Of a stretch of DNA of 64,000 nt, positions 30,300 to 38,370 are shown piece after piece. A program made the translations under genes and the position numbers. The notes below the pieces were generated by a model that worked only from the letters and a program-made list of their open reading frames with translations, searched no databases and was not told where the DNA came from. The DNA is from Paraburkholderia gardini. Lineage in GTDB: Bacteria > Pseudomonadota > Gammaproteobacteria > Burkholderiales > Burkholderiaceae. Every line of letters begins with the position of its first letter. Position 1 is the stretch's first letter. The DNA lies in the NCBI RefSeq assembly GCF_907164575.1, contig NZ_CAJQYY010000003.1:1-64000 (forward strand). The letters are read 5' to 3'.

Positions 30300-31549
30300 A
30301 GCGCCTCCGCCGCCAGCAGCGACTTCAGTTTCACCGAGCAATCCGCCAGCACCGCCGGATCGATGCGTGCGCGACGGCCGATCAGTTCCTGTGCGGCGCG
30401 CACTTCGCGTGCGACCTCGCTCAACTGGCCAACACCGCTTGTGCCGACCAGCACACCTTCGCGGTCGAGCGCGAAGAACACGCGCGAAGCCGATCCGGTG
30501 TCACGTACCACACTCGTCGTGCCGAACGCAGGCATGCCGGCGATCTGAATCGTCATGTCGTACTGATTCGACCAGAACCATGGGACCGCCGAATAGGTTT
30601 CGCCGTAATCGAGCATGTTGCGCGCCACGATCCGCGCATGATCTTCCGCATTCTTCCAGCACTCGAGCCGGATACGGCGGCGGAACAGCCGGTGCGGGAA
30701 TGAGCACACATCGCCGGCGGCAAAAATCCAGGGATCGTTGGTACGCAGCGTATCGTCGACCGCAATGCCGTCCGCGACATCGATACCGGCTGCTTCCGCG
30801 AGCGCGGTGCGCGGCGTCACACCGACACCCACGACAACCGCATCGCATTCCAGCGTGGTGCCGTCGGACAGCTTGAGACCCGTTGCCCGTGTATCGCCAA
30901 GAATACGTTCGACCTGTGTGGCGAAGCGAACATCGACCCCCATCTGGCGATGCCGCTCGACCAGATAACCCGCGACGATTTCCGGCACGGCGCGCATCAA
31001 CGCACGCGCGGCCGCTTCGATGACGACCACTTTACAGCCGCGCGCGATCGCGGTCGCCGCGATTTCGAGTCCGATAAAACCCGCACCGACCACCGCGATG
31101 CGCCGCCCTGGCGACAGTTCGTCGACAATCGACAACGCATCGGGCACGGTGCGCAGCAGATGCACTCCGGCAAGCGCGGCGCCTGGCACGGCGAGCCGGC
31201 GCGGCTCGGCACCCGTCGCGATCAGCAGCCGGCGGTACGACACCGTGCGGCCATCGCCGAGCACCACCCTGCGCTCCGCGCGATCGATCCCGCTGACCGG
31301 TGCATCGACGCGTAGATCGATGCGGTTGTCGCGATAGAACGCCTCATCGAAAAGCGTGCACTGTCCGGTGGTCTTTTGCCCGAGCAGCACGGCCTTGGAG
31401 AGCGGCGGCCTGTCATACGGTGCGAGTCCCTCGTTGCCAAGGAGGGTGATCTCGCCGTCCCAGCCGTTGTCGCGCAATGCATGTGCGGTACGCGCCCCGC
31501 ACTGTCCCGCGCCCACGATCACCATCGCGGCATGTTCGGCGGTTTTCAT
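30296..31549 (-). CDS. FAD-dependent ferredoxin reductase (MocF-like)
   Basis: 417 residues. It uses NAD(P)H to reduce the Rieske ferredoxin encoded upstream. It has the FAD fold VIVGAGQCGARTAHALRDNGW at the N-terminus, the PYDRPPLSKAVL motif typical of oxygenase-coupled reductases, the NAD fold IAVVGAGFIGLEIAATA (about 150), and the FAD-binding WIFAAGDVC. The start at 31549 has AAGGA upstream and overlaps the ferredoxin stop (ATGA); the long upstream open frame is rejected. The combination with a membrane di-iron oxygenase and a Rieske ferredoxin defines a three-component oxygenase. Confidence 0.93.
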   Translation of the reverse strand: MKTAEHAAMVIVGAGQCGARTAHALRDNGWDGEITLLGNEGLAPYDRPPLSKAVLLGQKTTGQCTLFDEAFYRDNRIDLRVDAPVSGIDRAERRVVLGDGRTVSYRRLLIATGAEPRRLAVPGAALAGVHLLRTVPDALSIVDELSPGRRIAVVGAGFIGLEIAATAIARGCKVVVIEAAARALMRAVPEIVAGYLVERHRQMGVDVRFATQVERILGDTRATGLKLSDGTTLECDAVVVGVGVTPRTALAEAAGIDVADGIAVDDTLRTNDPWIFAAGDVCSFPHRLFRRRIRLECWKNAEDHARIVARNMLDYGETYSAVPWFWSNQYDMTIQIAGMPAFGTTSVVRDTGSASRVFFALDREGVLVGTSGVGQLSEVAREVRAAQELIGRRARIDPAVLADCSVKLKSLLAAEAL

Positions 31550-31899
31550 ACGGCATCCTTTGCGGCTGTAGAAAGTACGCCGATCAGCACGTTGTGGCCT
31601 TCGACGCGCACCGGCCAGGTTTTCAGTTTCACGCAGACGGGCGGACTCATCGGCTTGCCGCTGACGATGTCGAAACGGCCTTGATGGAGCGGACATTCGA
31701 TCTCGCCGTTCACGACGAAGCCTTCCGCGAGATGCGCCTGTTCGTGCGTGCACCAGCCGTCCGATGCGTGAAAGCCATCCGCCAGCCGGTACACCGCGTA
31801 GCTCGTGCCTTCATGATCGAAACGCAGTACATCTTCTTCGTCGATGTCGTGGGTGGTACATGCGACGACCCACTTCGTGTTGTCGGTATCGACTGCCAC
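31546..31899 (-). CDS. Rieske [2Fe-2S] ferredoxin (MocE-like)
   Basis: 117 residues from GTG 31899, preferred over ATG 31911 because GGGAGG stands four bases before the GTG. The cluster motifs are CTHEQAHL and CPLHQGRF (C-x-H and C-x2-H). It is a soluble electron carrier between the downstream FAD reductase and the upstream oxygenase. MocE-family ferredoxins are the annotation commonly given to this gene in such operons. Its stop overlaps the reductase ATG. Confidence 0.93.
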   Translation of the reverse strand: MAVDTDNTKWVVACTTHDIDEEDVLRFDHEGTSYAVYRLADGFHASDGWCTHEQAHLAEGFVVNGEIECPLHQGRFDIVSGKPMSPPVCVKLKTWPVRVEGHNVLIGVLSTAAKDAV

Positions 31900-31963
31900 G
31901 ATGCCTCCCATGGATGCAAGAAGTAATGGATTTACAGCGATGCAGAAGCCGAAGCAGTCTCTT

Positions 31964-33031
31964 TCAGGTACCCGGCTGTGCAGTGAAATTCGCCTGGCCG
32001 CCCGCTGATGGTTCGGGTAGCGTGCGTTCGATCACATGAGCCGGATCGCGCCGTTGCTTCCACAATGCCGGCACCATCTCGCGCCAGGTTGCGTAAAGAT
32101 TCGGATATGCGGGCGGCAACTGGTCCTTGATGGCATCGTGCAGACGCGGCAGCGCATGAAACGGCACCATCGGCAGCAGGTGATGCTCGAGGTGATAGTT
32201 CATGTTCAGGTACAGGAAACGAAATACCGGATTGATGTAGACGGTGCGTGTATTGAGCCGGTGATCCTTCACGTTGACCCCGAGTCCGGCGTGCTGCGTG
32301 AGGCCCAGCAACTGGTGCAGCCAGCCGCCGTAGAAACGCGGCGTCCAGACGAACATCAGCGGCAGGAAGCTACGGAACACGATTGCGAGCACGATTGTCG
32401 CGACGATCACCGCGAGATAGATCCGCGACGACCAGATCATCTTCGGTTTCTCGCTGGCGGGCAGGAACGCTTCGGTCGCGGCGTCGATGCGGCCGAACGC
32501 GTGGCGAATGGTCTTGCGAATCTCGGCGGTGCCGCCGATGAGCGCAAGGAAATCGAGGAGAATCGGCAGCACCTTCGTCGGGCGTGCCACCTGGATCTCC
32601 GGATCGCGCCCGGTGAAGTAGGTATGCGTATGATGCCGCGCGTGGCTCCAGCGCCACCAGTACGCCTCGCGGATCGTCATGAACGACGACAGATGGTAGA
32701 ACGCGTCGTTGAGCCAGCGCGTCCTGAACGGCGTGCCGTGCGCGAGTTCGTGCCAGCGCGCGTCGCTCGACGAGTAGATCGTGCCGTACACGAAGAACGC
32801 CGGCACGGCCCACCAGCTACCCCAGCTGAACCCCGCGACAACACCCGATGCGATCAGCAGCACAAGCCACAGTCCGAAATTGCGCAAACCCGGCGCGTCG
32901 CTGCGCTTCATCAGTTCCTTGAGGACAGCGCGCGGAATGCGCGGCTGATACCACTGCTCGCTGATGCGATCGTCGAACGTCTCGTCTGTCAGGCCGGGTT
33001 TCGTGATTCCGGGCGGGGGCGTCGATGACAT
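31964..33031 (-). CDS. Membrane fatty-acid-desaturase-like di-iron oxygenase (MocD-like)
   Basis: 355 residues with several transmembrane helices and the three histidine boxes of the desaturase/hydroxylase superfamily: HELAHG (about 95), HARHHTH (about 131) and HLEHHLLP (about 277). AAGGAG precedes the ATG at 33031. It is the first gene of an operon with a Rieske ferredoxin, ferredoxin reductase and TIM-barrel isomerase, the same set as mocDEF of Sinorhizobium meliloti, which is proposed to demethylate the rhizopine 3-O-methyl-scyllo-inosamine. By analogy it may remove an O-methyl group from an inositol-like compound; a lipid desaturase with its own electron chain is the alternative. Confidence 0.92.
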   Translation of the reverse strand: MSSTPPPGITKPGLTDETFDDRISEQWYQPRIPRAVLKELMKRSDAPGLRNFGLWLVLLIASGVVAGFSWGSWWAVPAFFVYGTIYSSSDARWHELAHGTPFRTRWLNDAFYHLSSFMTIREAYWWRWSHARHHTHTYFTGRDPEIQVARPTKVLPILLDFLALIGGTAEIRKTIRHAFGRIDAATEAFLPASEKPKMIWSSRIYLAVIVATIVLAIVFRSFLPLMFVWTPRFYGGWLHQLLGLTQHAGLGVNVKDHRLNTRTVYINPVFRFLYLNMNYHLEHHLLPMVPFHALPRLHDAIKDQLPPAYPNLYATWREMVPALWKQRRDPAHVIERTLPEPSAGGQANFTAQPGT

Positions 33032-33154
33032 GCCTGTCTCCTTGTTGCGGTCTGTTCGCTGGCTGCGTGAGGCTGCCGCGCTTATAAACCGGCGGTAAAC
33101 GCCGCCCGGCTGGAACAAACACTACTTGATCGACAACCAGCGATCACGACGGAA

Positions 33155-33174
33155 TTTGATGGCTTTCCATCAAA
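33155..33174. promoter_or_regulatory. Operator palindrome upstream of the mocDEF-like operon
   Basis: Perfect 8-bp inverted repeat TTTGATGG-N4-CCATCAAA, 124 bases before the oxygenase ATG. The same TGATGG-N4-CCATCA core occurs at 45096-45111 upstream of the phytanoyl-CoA dioxygenase-family gene. The rest of 33032-33349 has no gene. Confidence 0.6.
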
Positions 33175-33349
33175 GTCCTGCCCGCGGATTACTGGCAAGG
33201 CGCGTCGGCTTTAGCGAGGGCCAGTTGCCTGGACTGCTCACCCTGCTTCGCCATGAAAAATCTATGGCCCCCCGTTTTTGCATCCCGTTTTTTAACGTCA
33301 TGGTTGGCTTGCCTGGTTCTAGCCACGCTAACGCTGCGGATGCACCGAT

Positions 33350-33739
33350 TCAGTTCCTGGCGAAGAATCCGAGCGGAAGATGGGTGCGGGCCACGGAAAC
33401 AATGAATGCGAAAATAACAATCGCGCCCAGCCAGCTTGCGACGCAGATCAGCCGACTGCTGCCGTGCTTTAGCGCGACACTGCCGAGTACCACGTAGACA
33501 AGCAGCGCGCCGAGTTTCGTGAGCAGCCAGTTCGCATTTGCCGCGAAGCCAATCAGCATCGCAAGCCGCACTCCACTCACGAGCAGTAATGTATCGATGA
33601 CGTGCGGAATCACTCGCACAAAGCGCGTTTGCAGCAGGCGTGAGTTGAAGGCCCGCAGTATGCCTCGTGTGACGAAGCCACCCAGGCTGAGTGCCACGCA
33701 GGTAATATGAATCGAGCGGATAACAAGGAATGAATTCAT
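33350..33739 (-). CDS. SirB2-family membrane protein
   Basis: 129 residues with four hydrophobic helices, matching SirB2 (named in Salmonella as an invasion gene regulator, function really unknown): SIHITCVALSLGGFVTRGILR near the N-terminus, PHVIDTLLLVSGVRLAM in the middle, and the end PLGFFARN. The ribosome site is weak. It lies downstream of the Rrf2 gene on the same strand with a 141-base gap. Confidence 0.85.
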   Translation of the reverse strand: MNSFLVIRSIHITCVALSLGGFVTRGILRAFNSRLLQTRFVRVIPHVIDTLLLVSGVRLAMLIGFAANANWLLTKLGALLVYVVLGSVALKHGSSRLICVASWLGAIVIFAFIVSVARTHLPLGFFARN

Positions 33740-33880
33740 GATTCAGAACCTGGAAAAACGGGCGACTCGCGACGGGCCCGCGTCTGGCTGTTGCCGTTCT
33801 TCCTTGCGTCTTGCCGTACTTCACAAGATGTCGGTGCGTCCGGCCCTTTAGCGATGCGCAACAGTGCTAAAAGGCGATGC

Positions 33881-34390
33881 TTACCGTTCCCGTCTATTCT
33901 GCGCCGCTGTCTTGCGCGGCGCGTCGTTCGCGGGCATTGGCATGAACTGCACGGGCACCGACGTCTCCAGCAAACGCGAAAGCGTCTGCCGTTTTTCGAT
34001 CAGGTCTGCGAGCGTCCTGTGATCGAGTACATCAAGGTATGCCTTGAGTGCCGTACTCAGCGCACCGCGCAAGCCACATGCGGCCGTGATGACACATTGA
34101 TTGTGTTCGGTATCGAAGCACTCGACCATGTGAAAGTCCGGCTCCATGCTTCTAACCACATCGCCAACAACAATTTTCGACGCAGCGCGGCCGAGGCGGA
34201 TGCCGCCTCGCCGTCCACGGACGGTAGTCAGATAACCGGCTTTGCCGAGTGCATGAACGATTTTCACAAGGTGATTGCGCGGTATGCTGAACGCGTCTGA
34301 AATCTCCTGGATCGTCACCAGTTGATCGTCCCGCAGCGCTGCATACATTAATGTGCGAAGACTATAGTCCGTGTAATCCGTCAGCTTCAT
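33881..34390 (-). CDS. nsrR: Rrf2-family regulator, NsrR-like
   Basis: 169 residues. The N-terminal winged helix MKLTDYTDYSLRTLMYAAL with EISDAFSIPRNHLVKIVHALGKAGYLTTVRGRRGG is the Rrf2 recognition region. The three cysteines in CFDTEHNQCVITAACGL have the C-x7-C-x5-C pattern of NsrR, which binds an iron-sulfur cluster that senses nitric oxide. GAGGAA precedes ATG 34390, so the longer frame to 34444 is rejected. Usual NsrR targets (hmp, nor genes) are not in this window; the downstream SirB2 gene may be co-transcribed. Confidence 0.9.
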   Translation of the reverse strand: MKLTDYTDYSLRTLMYAALRDDQLVTIQEISDAFSIPRNHLVKIVHALGKAGYLTTVRGRRGGIRLGRAASKIVVGDVVRSMEPDFHMVECFDTEHNQCVITAACGLRGALSTALKAYLDVLDHRTLADLIEKRQTLSRLLETSVPVQFMPMPANDAPRKTAAQNRRER

Positions 34391-34809
34391 CGAAGTTCCT
34401 CGCATCAACCCGAAAGACCGCCCTGCCTGGGGCCGTGCAATCATTCGTTATGACATCCGCCCGGGATGAAAATTGCACGAATATCTGATATTTTTTATGT
34501 CACAAAAGCGTCCAGACAGTGCTTATTTGATAGAAATTATCGTCATAACATATACTGTAACTGTATTTTATATTGCGTGATCACCTTATTCTGACGGTGT
34601 CGTAAGTCAGGCTATGACGAAGTGTGGTCAGGTCACACCTGCCCTGTGTCACCCATTCCCGGAACAGACGTTCCATGCGGAACCGAAATACAACCTTTGA
34701 CAGGAAAGGGATGCGGTGAACCTCAGGTGCCCGATATGTCCGAACGGCGCCAACCGGTAAATGGCTCAAGATTCGTCAAGTACCGTCATCAATTCTCTCC
34801 CTTAAGCAG
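34391..34809. other. AT-rich intergenic region upstream of the NsrR-like gene
   Basis: 419 bases, visibly AT-rich from 34465 to 34590 and thus unlike its surroundings. It contains the small palindrome AATATC-T-GATATT at 34480-34492, which may be the regulator's own operator, and probably divergent promoters. No gene was recognised. Confidence 0.45.
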
Positions 34810-35083
34810 TTGATGCCGCGCGGAACAAGCCACTGACGTCGTGTTCCACGGCGTCAAGGCGACACCGCTTTTAGCCACGGCAACCGCCGCTGAAGAGAAA
34901 CTCTTTGCAGCCTCCGGGGTGTTGCTCGCAGCGGAATCCGAAAATCTCTTTGGCGAATGGTGTATCGCAGATATAGGCCTCACGATGAGGCTCAATTGCC
35001 TTGTCACGCACGGCGACCTCGCACCGGAAAAACTCATCGACTATGCTTACTGTCAGTGGCAAAGACCGTCGGTTCGGCACTGA
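34810..35083 (+). pseudogene. Truncated glutathione S-transferase (YfcF-like) C-terminus
   Basis: The frame encodes VVFHGVKATPLLATATAAEE, then LFGEWCIADIGLTMRLNCLV and APEKLIDYAYCQWQRPSV. These follow the C-terminal helical domain of E. coli YfcF closely (LFGEWCIADTDLALM..., DYATFQWQRASVQ). The N-terminal thioredoxin domain is gone and an in-frame TGA precedes the fragment. It is a relic in the accessory block. Confidence 0.8.
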
Positions 35084-35274
35084 ATGAGCCGTGATCACCC
35101 TTGAGGGAGAACTGCGGCCGGTGCGTTCGGATTGATATCCCCTCTGCGCTGGAAATTGGGCAAATACTCTTCCTGATCTGCTCCGGATTCACGCGCCAGC
35201 GCTTATAGTGGAACCGTGGTCGACCGTGGGCGATCTTCCACTTCAGGGCACATGTCTTTGACGGGGGCGACCGT

Positions 35275-35613
35275 ATGACTACTTCTTCTGATTTTGTAAG
35301 CGGCTCGCAGGACAACACGCCGGAATCGTTGCTGACGCTCGCCGAATTTCTCGAACTCTCGCTCGACAAGGGGGCGCGCGTCGTGATGATGCGCCACGGT
35401 ACGGACGTCTGTTCAGTTTATGTCGGTGACCCAGCAGGCGAAGATGTCAACCTGACTGATCACGGAACCATTGCAGCGGCAATGGCTGACGAAATACTTG
35501 AGCGTACCCAGGCAGGCGTAAACCGGATAGCAATAGGTGACCGGACGTACCGGTTTATTCGAAGCTTCACACACATCGACAATGTCGGTGCAGTGGTATT
35601 TGCCCCGGCATAA
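35275..35613 (+). CDS. Hypothetical protein
   Basis: Not recognised. 112 residues, soluble, acidic; it has helix LAEFLELSLDKGARVVMMRHG and a C-terminal sheet-like part with RIAIGDRTYRFIRSFTHIDNVGAVVFAPA. GGGGGCGACCGT is a plausible ribosome site. It is monocistronic, between the GST relic and the RHH-like gene, with codon use that looks like genuine coding sequence (G/C third positions). No transmembrane or signal segment. Confidence 0.65.
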   Translation: MTTSSDFVSGSQDNTPESLLTLAEFLELSLDKGARVVMMRHGTDVCSVYVGDPAGEDVNLTDHGTIAAAMADEILERTQAGVNRIAIGDRTYRFIRSFTHIDNVGAVVFAPA

Positions 35614-35721
35614 ATCCCGGATCGGGTCCTCGCCGGCCCTTCAGACGTCCCATCGAAGCATACGCCGCAGCACAAGCAGCGCGCGACATGCCCGCTCCTT
35701 GTGCTGCCGTGCATCGGCCGG

Positions 35722-36174
35722 TCAGGATTTCGCCGGACGTCCCGTCTTGACCGTTTCGACGGCTGAAACCGCTGCCAGCAAGCGCTTTTCCGGAACGGAC
35801 GCCAGCAGAAGCAATCCGGCCCGCAGCAACTCGCTCTTTTTCACGGAAACGCCCGCGTCCACGCACTTCTGCTTCAGGATCGCGATCTTCGCATAGTCCG
35901 ATTTGGGCATGGTGAAGCTGTCGCGCACAACCTTTTCCTTCCTTGCGCGTTTTGGCTTCTCTTCTACAGCAGCTGCGACTGGCTTTGCTTCAACAGTCGC
36001 CGTGCGCTTCTGACGCGATGCTTTTGGCGCTGCCTTAGCCCTGGCTTCAACGACGGTCTTAACAACTGTGCCGGCGTTGTCGGCCTGTTTGTCTGCTTGC
36101 GCGACGGTGCCGTTCGTCGCCCTGGGAAAATGGAAAGATTTTTTCGTCGGCTTCCTGATCGTGGGTTCGCTCAT
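35722..36174 (-). CDS. Basic protein with ribbon-helix-helix-like C-terminus
   Basis: 150 residues. Residues 1-80 are Lys/Ala-rich, low-complexity and histone-H1-like (PKRARKEKV ends it). The C-terminal 65 residues (VRDSFTMPKSDYAKIAILKQKCVDAGVSVKKSELLRAGLLLLASV) look like a beta-strand followed by two helices, as in ribbon-helix-helix DNA-binding proteins. AGGAGG is seven bases before the ATG. A near-perfect 22-bp palindrome lies 24 bases upstream over the expected -35, suggesting autorepression. The assignment to RHH is by pattern and not certain. Confidence 0.75.
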   Translation of the reverse strand: MSEPTIRKPTKKSFHFPRATNGTVAQADKQADNAGTVVKTVVEARAKAAPKASRQKRTATVEAKPVAAAVEEKPKRARKEKVVRDSFTMPKSDYAKIAILKQKCVDAGVSVKKSELLRAGLLLLASVPEKRLLAAVSAVETVKTGRPAKS

Positions 36175-36185
36175 GCGACCTCCTC

Positions 36186-36219
36186 TTTATAATCGATGAA
36201 AACAGTATATACCGTTTTC
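36186..36219 (-). promoter_or_regulatory. Promoter and palindromic operator of the RHH-like gene
   Basis: Arms GAAAAC and GTTTTC enclose GTATATAC with one base pair mismatched (36198-36219). TATAAA on the minus strand at 36191-36186 is a -10, and the palindrome covers the -35 position. The architecture suits autorepression by the RHH-like protein. Confidence 0.6.
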
Positions 36220-36338
36220 TCGTCTTTATTGACGTAACGATTTTGCGGGGCACCCGTAAAGTTCGGATCGGTGAGACGCCGCCTGCGTTTGTCGACAACG
36301 CTCAACCGTCTTGAGAAACGAGGATGCGAGGGGGCATT

Positions 36339-37067
36339 TCAGAACGCCGTCGTAAACACGGTCAACCACATCGGGCTTGCCGCGAGCGCCGCCGCTTCGA
36401 TGCTCCGGTCCAGCCCGGTCAACATCAGCACGCCAAGCACGACGAAAACTGTCCCGAGCCCCACCTTCGCAAATTTCGCTGACAACGACAACGCGCCACG
36501 GACACGCGCGAACGATGCCCTTGATACACCGCCGAGTATCATCAGCGGCAATCCCGCACCGAGTCCGAACAGTGCCATCAGCAAAGCAATATGACCCAGG
36601 TCGGTCCCCTGCGAAGCAAGCGTGGTTGCCGCGCCCAGGGTTGGGCCCACGCAAGGACTCCACACGAGGCCAAGCAGCAGGCCAATACAGAACTGCCCGA
36701 TCAATCCGTCGCCACGCACACCACCTAAAGCGCTCTGCCCGGCTCCGCTCAGGCGCGATGTCGCGCGCGCGAACATGTCCTGCAAGCGCGCCGACAACAT
36801 CACCAGTCCAAAGACGATCATGAGAATCGCCGCTACGCGCCGGAACGTCTCCGGGTCGAGTCCAATCGATGCGCCGAGCGTCGCGACGAAAATGCCGACC
36901 GCCGCGAACGAAAGGCTCAAACCCGTTGCGAGCGCCACGGCGCCAAAGCGATGCGTTGAAAGCGCGGATGCAACCAGGATCGGCAGAAGCGGCAGAACGC
37001 ACGGCGAGAGACTCGATGCAGCGCCCGCAACAAAACCGGTCGCATAGGTGCCGACCCCGAAGTCCAT
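36339..37067 (-). CDS. ccdA: CcdA/DsbD-type cytochrome c biogenesis membrane protein
   Basis: Six-helix inner-membrane thiol-electron carrier of 242 residues. Each half has the cysteine motif of the family: SPCVLPLLP in helix 1 and SPCVGPTLG in helix 4. It passes electrons from cytoplasmic thioredoxin to periplasmic thiol proteins. Its ATG overlaps the stop of the thioredoxin-like gene (TGATG), so the two are coupled and the exported thioredoxin-like protein is its likely partner. Confidence 0.93.
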   Translation of the reverse strand: MDFGVGTYATGFVAGAASSLSPCVLPLLPILVASALSTHRFGAVALATGLSLSFAAVGIFVATLGASIGLDPETFRRVAAILMIVFGLVMLSARLQDMFARATSRLSGAGQSALGGVRGDGLIGQFCIGLLLGLVWSPCVGPTLGAATTLASQGTDLGHIALLMALFGLGAGLPLMILGGVSRASFARVRGALSLSAKFAKVGLGTVFVVLGVLMLTGLDRSIEAAALAASPMWLTVFTTAF

Positions 37068-37453
37068 CAAAGCGCCTTGTCGAACGTGTCGCGAATCGCC
37101 GGTTCCTGGGTCTGACCGGTCGAGCGCGCTACCTCATGGCCCTGTTTGAAAACCACGAACGTCGACTGCTCGCTGATCCTGAGCGACTTCCTGAGTGCCG
37201 TTTCCTTGTCGAAATCCGCGACGAAAATGGTCACCTGCTTTAACTGCGGATCCTTCGAAAGGCGGTCGACGATTGGCTGCTGTACGCGACAGGTCGGGCA
37301 CCAGGTGGCGTGCAGATAAACAATCGTGGGTTTGCCCTCCGCGACGTTCTGCTCGAACTGTGTCTTGTCGTAAGGTTTCTGGTCCGCCCATGCGCTCGAC
37401 GCGAACGCCAGAAAAAGCGCCGCCATGCCATATACGAAGCGTCGTGCTTTCAT
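37067..37453 (-). CDS. Periplasmic thioredoxin-like protein
   Basis: 128 residues. The signal peptide is MKARRFVYGMAALFLAFASSAWA, and the active site is WCPTC within VYLHATWCPTCRVQQP (about 52-55), then a thioredoxin fold ending FDKAL. The start at 37453 has GAGGACA upstream; an upstream in-frame start at 37528 would destroy the signal peptide. It probably reduces periplasmic disulfides using electrons supplied by the coupled CcdA protein. Confidence 0.9.
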   Translation of the reverse strand: MKARRFVYGMAALFLAFASSAWADQKPYDKTQFEQNVAEGKPTIVYLHATWCPTCRVQQPIVDRLSKDPQLKQVTIFVADFDKETALRKSLRISEQSTFVVFKQGHEVARSTGQTQEPAIRDTFDKAL

Positions 37454-37588
37454 CGCAGTGTCCTCACGAAAATGAAAGGCAAGACCGGATCGACCTCGCC
37501 ATATCGTGATCTTATGCCTCGCTCGCAATTCGTGCGGACGACCGTCGCGTTACCTGATACCGAAGCTGTTACCGTCAGTCCGCCGCAA

Positions 37589-37800
37589 TCAGACTGCCAG
37601 CGCGAGGAGTGCTTCGACGGCCTTTGCGTCGTCCAGCGAGACGGGCGCGAAGACGACCATGCTCAACCCGTCGTCACCATCCACGGCAAAGGCGGAATAC
37701 GCGAGTGTGATCGGTCCAGCGAGGGAATACCGCAGGCATTTCGTTCCAACCCAATGGCTGCCTACCGCGTGGCTGAATGCCGGTCTGGACCGGCCGGGTT
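37589..37800 (-). pseudogene. Remnant of an MmyB-like (XRE) regulator C-terminus
   Basis: The minus strand reads GTKCLRYSLAGPITLAYSAFA and then VDGDDGLSMVVFAPVSLDDA before a stop at 37591-37589. This parallels the ligand-binding C-terminus of the intact gene at 63532 (GVKHLRHPVAGTIAFEYSAFAV...). The helix-turn-helix and most of the gene are missing. Confidence 0.75.
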
Positions 37801-37880
37801 ATTTCGAAAATTGAACAGTCACAACGGTGCGCTTCTGGCACGCGTCCATGCTCCCGCCTGAAGAACGCATTGTACGAACA

Positions 37881-38354
37881 CTAACCACCGTGGCTCCCGC
37901 CTGCCTGCATCTCCTGACGCTCCAGCGCCGCCGCGACGGCGCGCACGGCAAGCAGATAGCCGTCCACGCCAAGACCGCAGATCACGCCGCGTGCAGCGAG
38001 TGAGATCAACGAATGCCGATATTGCTCGTCGCGCTGGTGAATGTTTGTGATGTGCACCTCGATCACCGGCTGGCGAATCAGCTTGACAGCATCGAGTACC
38101 GGTATCGATGCAAACGAGAAACCCGCCGGGTTGATGACGACGGCCGCGTCCTTTTCAAACGCTTCCTGCAGCCAGTCGACCATCACCCCCTCGTGATTGG
38201 TCTGGCGAAACTCGCATCCAAGCCCCAGTTCCAGCGCGAGTGCCTCCGTACGTTCCTTCACCTGGGCAAGCGTGGTCGAGCCGTACAGGTGAGGCTCACG
38301 CTTGCCGAGCATGTTCAGGTTCGAACCGTTCAGCACATAAACAAGTGGTTTCAT
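37881..38354 (-). CDS. aroQ: Type II 3-dehydroquinate dehydratase
   Basis: Dodecameric type II enzyme, 157 residues, interconverting 3-dehydroquinate and 3-dehydroshikimate. Visible are NGSNLNMLGKREPHLYG (Asn and the active-site Tyr of the flexible loop), HEGVMVDWLQEA, INPAGFSFASIPVLDAV, and VIEVHITNIHQRDEQYRH with the catalytic His region. It is downstream of an MFS carrier and under a divergent IclR regulator, so it is likely a catabolic copy for quinate or shikimate use and not the housekeeping aro enzyme (inference). Confidence 0.94.
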   Translation of the reverse strand: MKPLVYVLNGSNLNMLGKREPHLYGSTTLAQVKERTEALALELGLGCEFRQTNHEGVMVDWLQEAFEKDAAVVINPAGFSFASIPVLDAVKLIRQPVIEVHITNIHQRDEQYRHSLISLAARGVICGLGVDGYLLAVRAVAAALERQEMQAGGSHGG

Positions 38355-38370
38355 CTGTGTTGCCTGAATT

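Noticed and set aside
34841..35083. Intact small GST-like gene
   Set aside because: It begins at a GTG inside a conserved helix and lacks the thioredoxin domain, so it is treated as a relic.
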